The notes under the pieces were generated by a model. That model did not search any database. It was not told the origin of the DNA and was given only the letters and a program-made list of their open reading frames with translations. The position numbers and the translations under genes are program-made. Shown here piece after piece: positions 61,701-64,000 of a DNA stretch of 64,000 bases. The number at the start of each line of letters is the position of its first letter. The stretch's first letter is position 1. The stretch is from Norana najaformis. Its lineage: Eukaryota; Annelida; Clitellata; Crassiclitellata; Hormogastridae. Location: NCBI GenBank assembly GCA_964023275.1, contig OZ029914.1:42263924-42327923 (forward strand), given 5' to 3'.

Positions 61701-63098
61701 GAATTCTGATATACTGTGGATGAGAGAATAGATCGCAGACGATATTCGGCTTTGGAAGTTGACCTAATCGTAGTGCAAGGTCATTATATTCGAGATTTGA
61801 TGAGATCCTTGTTGGTGGCTTTACCAAGAGTTTATGGCATGATTAATGAGATTTATCTGCACTCGGGGTAATTCTTCACCCTCTGTGTTTTACAAGTGTC
61901 GATTTTGGCTGGATGCTGTTGGGACTACGACTGGGGGATTGAGGAGTTGAGATGGTAAGTAAGTTAGTAAGTAAGTATATTCTTTATTAACCAATAGCTA
62001 ATTGCACATCGGTTTACAAGTATTTAAGAACACAAGAATACCTGGTGGGAGCATATTTACCATGGTTGAGCTGTTGTGTGGTGGAAAATTTGCTGCTGAC
62101 CTTTATTATTCCTTGCCCACCCAACAGTTGATATTTTGTGTTCTGCATTTTGCAGATTAATGACTCCAATTGTTATTTTGCTGCAACTTCATGAACTGAT
62201 CCTTGACTGTCCTCTGCATTGACTCTTTGGTATCAACAGATTGTCATTATGCCCAAAATACTTTATCCTAAATATTATCTTTTCAGAATAAATGACACCA
62301 GTTTGTTATCTTTAGATTTTGAAACAAAGAGTAGTGGTGATGGAGATTTTGAAACTACATTTCAAGGTACCACCTGTTATTATTATTTAACATTAGCTCA
62401 AAATAGCCGCATTACCGCCTGAAATTAGAAAATGTTTTGAAAACATTGACAGATTTTTAAAATTTATGATGAAAACCCTGAGAATTCTTAACTATGATAT
62501 ATAACACCATGGTTGCATGCTCAGAGGTCTTAGCTCTTGAGTGCCCTGTTGTCTTCACCTGTCCATCACAATCCAGCCTAAGCATAGGTAGACTGCAGTC
62601 TACAGTATTGAGAACATCTGCTTGTCAGGTGTTGCAAATTGGGCACCATTCATTACATGACTAACTGCTCTTTTGTCCTGAGTCTGATTACAAAGCTTCG
62701 ATGTAACAGTTACACATGGATATGCTATCTACGATGTCCTCCAATCTTTTGATCTCATCCTGTGATTATGGTCTAATTTTGTTTTGTTTCCTGCATGATA
62801 CCAAATAGAAATATGCTATAGTTTGCCGATATTCAGCACCAAAAAATGTCTTATCAGACTAGCATTTGTCTCTGACAAAAACAGTTGGCTCCAGCAGGGG
62901 ATTTTCATCCCGTTAAAGTGATTTCCAACATCGTGCTATGCATTGGAGGCTGTTTGATAAGTTTTTAAACATTTAATATTTTAATAATAAATAATGAGTA
63001 TATTCTTTTGTGAAACTGTTAATGTTCTTATTGTACTATTCATACAGATGCTCCTGAGGCAGGTGCAGCTGCTGGTGGTATTTACGTCGAGCCAAACG
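52800..63098 (+). CDS. Ig-superfamily protein with split third Ig domain, 3' incomplete
   Basis: Secreted or cell-surface protein. Exons 52800-52863, 55347-55793, 56527-56889, 58358-60034, 61099-61416, 62316-62366 and 63048-63098 are all phase 1-1, giving about 990 residues, and the gene runs off the window. Exon 1 is a signal peptide (MAEICPVLLITLLLHLYW). Exon 2 resembles an Ig V fold without the cysteines (EQTDLGYADVYRL). Exon 3 is an Ig domain (DTLILSCSVVV, DILAYTCSLEF). Exon 4 starts with an Ig B/C strand (ISCVAYGYPQPVFDLQ) and ends with the F/G strands (GHVEVSCNVSNALGW), separated by about 480 residues that are first helical and then Glu/Ser/Thr-rich. Exon 5 is acidic with ETDEEPAEPDE-like repeats; its donor GTCAGT at 61417 keeps phase, and read-through would stop at 61439. 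Exons 6 and 7 are each 51 bases. A transmembrane segment is not in the window. Family and ligand unknown. Confidence 0.75.
52960..53216. repeat. 86-bp tandem repeat, three copies, intron 1 of Ig gene
   Basis: Units start GATGTCGGTAT at 52966, 53052 and 53138. Each contains two AATCACATCAATACGATGTG half-units, so there is a shorter internal period near 43 bp. Confidence 0.92.
53985..54190 (+). mobile_element. LINE 3' tail, second subfamily, intron 1 of Ig gene
   Basis: AAACACAACCCACCCT, CTCTGGTCTTCTGACAGC, GTGCTCGTGAATAAGCTGG and GAAATTTGGAGTTTACA match the minus-strand copy at 31340-31520. Confidence 0.65.
54960..55265. repeat. 16-bp array built on the palindrome GTTATAAC
   Basis: About 18-19 units of GTTATAACATGATCTC. 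GTTATAAC is a perfect 8-bp palindrome. The array ends about 80 bases before exon 2 of the Ig gene. Confidence 0.92.
56941..57090 (+). repeat. Left arm of a 150-bp inverted repeat
   Basis: Reverse-complement match to 57355-57504 with few mismatches (for example GTGAACCATGTTTCAATTTT against AAAATTGAAACATGGTTCAC). Lies in intron 3 of the Ig gene. The 264-bp loop at 57091-57354 holds a LINE 3' tail. Confidence 0.88.
57091..57210 (+). mobile_element. LINE 3' tail inside the inverted-repeat loop
   Basis: AGGCTGCCCCTCT, CTTTGGCTTGGTTTTG, TGTGCTTTAGACACT and GAAGTTGCTAATTAATAAT match the end of the LINE at 45385-45530. Confidence 0.75.
57355..57504 (-). repeat. Right arm of a 150-bp inverted repeat
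   Basis: Partner of 56941-57090; together they could fold into a long hairpin in the pre-mRNA. Confidence 0.88.
57763..58008 (-). mobile_element. SINE inside a duplicated segment, copy 1
   Basis: Minus-strand tRNA-derived SINE of the 13625 family. Similarity to 63508-63726 extends past the SINE on both sides (AAATATGCAAA..TGATGGATATT and ACAAATGGATAGGTGCC), so the whole segment was duplicated in inverted orientation. Confidence 0.8.
58090..58345. repeat. 123-bp tandem duplication before exon 4 of the Ig gene
   Basis: Two copies starting at about GCATTGTGTTATGG (58111) and GCATTATGTTATG (58234), sharing TTGGTGCTGGTGCAAAAA and GACTTGAGCAAATACT. The second ends just before the exon 4 acceptor. 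Confidence 0.88.
58492..59931 (+). other. Acidic insertion within Ig domain 3
   Basis: About 480 codons with no stop, in frame with the Ig halves on both sides. The first half is rich in heptad-like helices (ELKELVEHVEKIEKYLDE, LNEAVTELESEIRAVGDKL). The second half is Glu/Ser/Thr-rich, with several N-glycosylation sequons (NDT, NVT, NAT, NET), and ends with a Glu/Lys run. Potential donors near 58496 and 58505 and acceptors near 59910 and 59943 exist, so alternative removal is conceivable. Confidence 0.75.
60359..60690 (+). mobile_element. 5'-truncated LINE in intron 4 of the Ig gene
   Basis: ORF2 end with RRSFAVAGPRSWNCLLGDLR, LKTYLFPSVSGS and GWERL, then GAGCGCCTCTGA and an ATTACGATTACG tail. 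Same subfamily as 8119-8556 (-). Confidence 0.85.
61440..62315 (+). other. Intron 5 of the Ig gene, or 3' UTR if read-through is used
   Basis: No further exon is seen before 62316. About 61960-61975 is a short AAGTAAGT repeat. Confidence 0.45.
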
Positions 63099-63219
63099 GT
63101 AAAGTATCTGCTTGAAAAACTTTCACTCATAATAATTAATAATCCATTGCAATATGAAGTTTTTTCTTCAAGAGCTAAATCAGATCCTGAAGAGTTTGTT
63201 TATTGTAATCTAATCTACG

Positions 63220-63507
63220 GTAATCTAGTGACTCTATAGCACCATTGTCATACAGCATAAATTGATGGTCACTTCAAGTGAAATAGTACTTAGTCAAAAT
63301 CATAATCTGTTGGAGAAGCCTGGTCAAAATCCGATAAGTGATTGGAAACCATGGTGGGTAAACAAGCTGATACAGCCGAGTCTTAAGGTTAGTTAGCTCT
63401 GGATGGCACTGGAGAACTGACAGATTGCACAGAACTGGGCAGTGAGTTCCAAATCTTTGGACCAATCGTCAAGAACGCCAAAGAGCCCAAGACTGTTCTG
63501 TTACGAG
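63220..63507 (-). mobile_element. 5'-truncated LINE fragment
   Basis: Minus-strand ORF2 remnant and tail (GACTCTATAGCACCATTGTC, GATGGTCACTTCAAGTGAA, GTTGGAGAAGCC) related to 7850-7960. Confidence 0.65.
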
Positions 63508-63726
63508 GCACCTATCCATTTGTGTGACACAATAGCTGACTGATTTGAGCGTTTTCTTGTGCAACATGAAATGTGCATGTTCAAGCCTCCCTCAATATGG
63601 TTACTGTGTAGGAACCTTGAGCACAATCAGCTGATGATTTGTCATTAGATCATGGTGCATAATAAATACAGAAATAATAGTAATATCCATCAGTGTAACT
63701 TGATGCAATGTATTTTGCATATTTAG
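63508..63726 (+). mobile_element. SINE inside a duplicated segment, copy 2
   Basis: Plus-strand counterpart of 57763-58008: a tRNA-like head (GACTGATTTGAGCG, ATGTTCAAGCC), an ACCTTGAGCACAATCAGC body and a AAATACAGAAATAATAG tail. Confidence 0.8.
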
Positions 63727-64000
63727 CAGAGTCAGAGGTCATTTTCAAGTGAGCAGAGTGCAGCAGAGTTGAAGTGACGTACATGTGTAAAAATGTGTGT
63801 ATCTGTCATTTATTCTGCATCTTTTAAAAACCATGAAAGATGTTGGAACAGGGCTTTCTCCCGGATCTGATATTTGTGATAGTGTAAGATCTGATAAATA
63901 TGAAAGTACTAAATAGTAGTAAGCTTACTTGTTCCAGGTATAATTAAAGTACACTATGGCTTCTTTTCTAAAGAATGATGAAAGCTTTGTACGAATAATG
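63727..64000. other. Right edge, intron of the Ig gene
   Basis: No further exon recognised before the window ends. Confidence 0.4.

Overview
The window looks like animal nuclear DNA. Its genes have many short exons, GT-AG introns, interspersed non-LTR retrotransposon (LINE) fragments, tRNA-derived SINEs, microsatellites and minisatellites. It carries a Shaker-type K+ channel, an RBM19-type ribosome-biogenesis protein, the metazoan mitochondrial uniporter subunit EMRE, a C2H2 zinc-finger gene and an immunoglobulin-domain gene. A bilaterian invertebrate or basal deuterostome fits best, but the species cannot be fixed from sequence alone. All exon models were built by hand from splice signals, phase and protein similarity.

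Layout: 1-14.2 kb is gene-poor and repeat-rich, with a 36-bp minisatellite, CTTC, GTAT and GGTA microsatellites, LINE fragments and one weak candidate exon. 14.30-16.05 kb (+) is a two-exon Kv1/Shaker-like channel. 19.1-21.5 kb (-) is a two-exon zinc-finger gene with eight fingers, followed by a decayed tandem array of its last finger. 21.98-22.50 kb is a hAT-like MITE. 25.1-33.4 kb (+) is an unrecognised membrane protein whose middle exons each carry one transmembrane helix and are all phase 1-1. 35.5-45.7 kb (-) is a complete 16-exon RBM19-like gene that appears to lack two of the usual six RRMs. 47.06-47.34 kb (+) is intronless EMRE (SMDT1), head to head with RBM19. 52.8 kb to beyond the right edge (+) is an immunoglobulin-superfamily gene whose third Ig domain is split by an in-frame insertion of about 480 residues.

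The genes do not form one pathway. The most unusual items are the Ig domain split by an acidic insertion, the phase-1 single-helix exon series, the four-RRM RBM19, the Kv channel with a GC-AG intron and no first S4 arginine, the decayed zinc-finger array, and a 150-bp-arm inverted repeat carrying a LINE tail in its loop.
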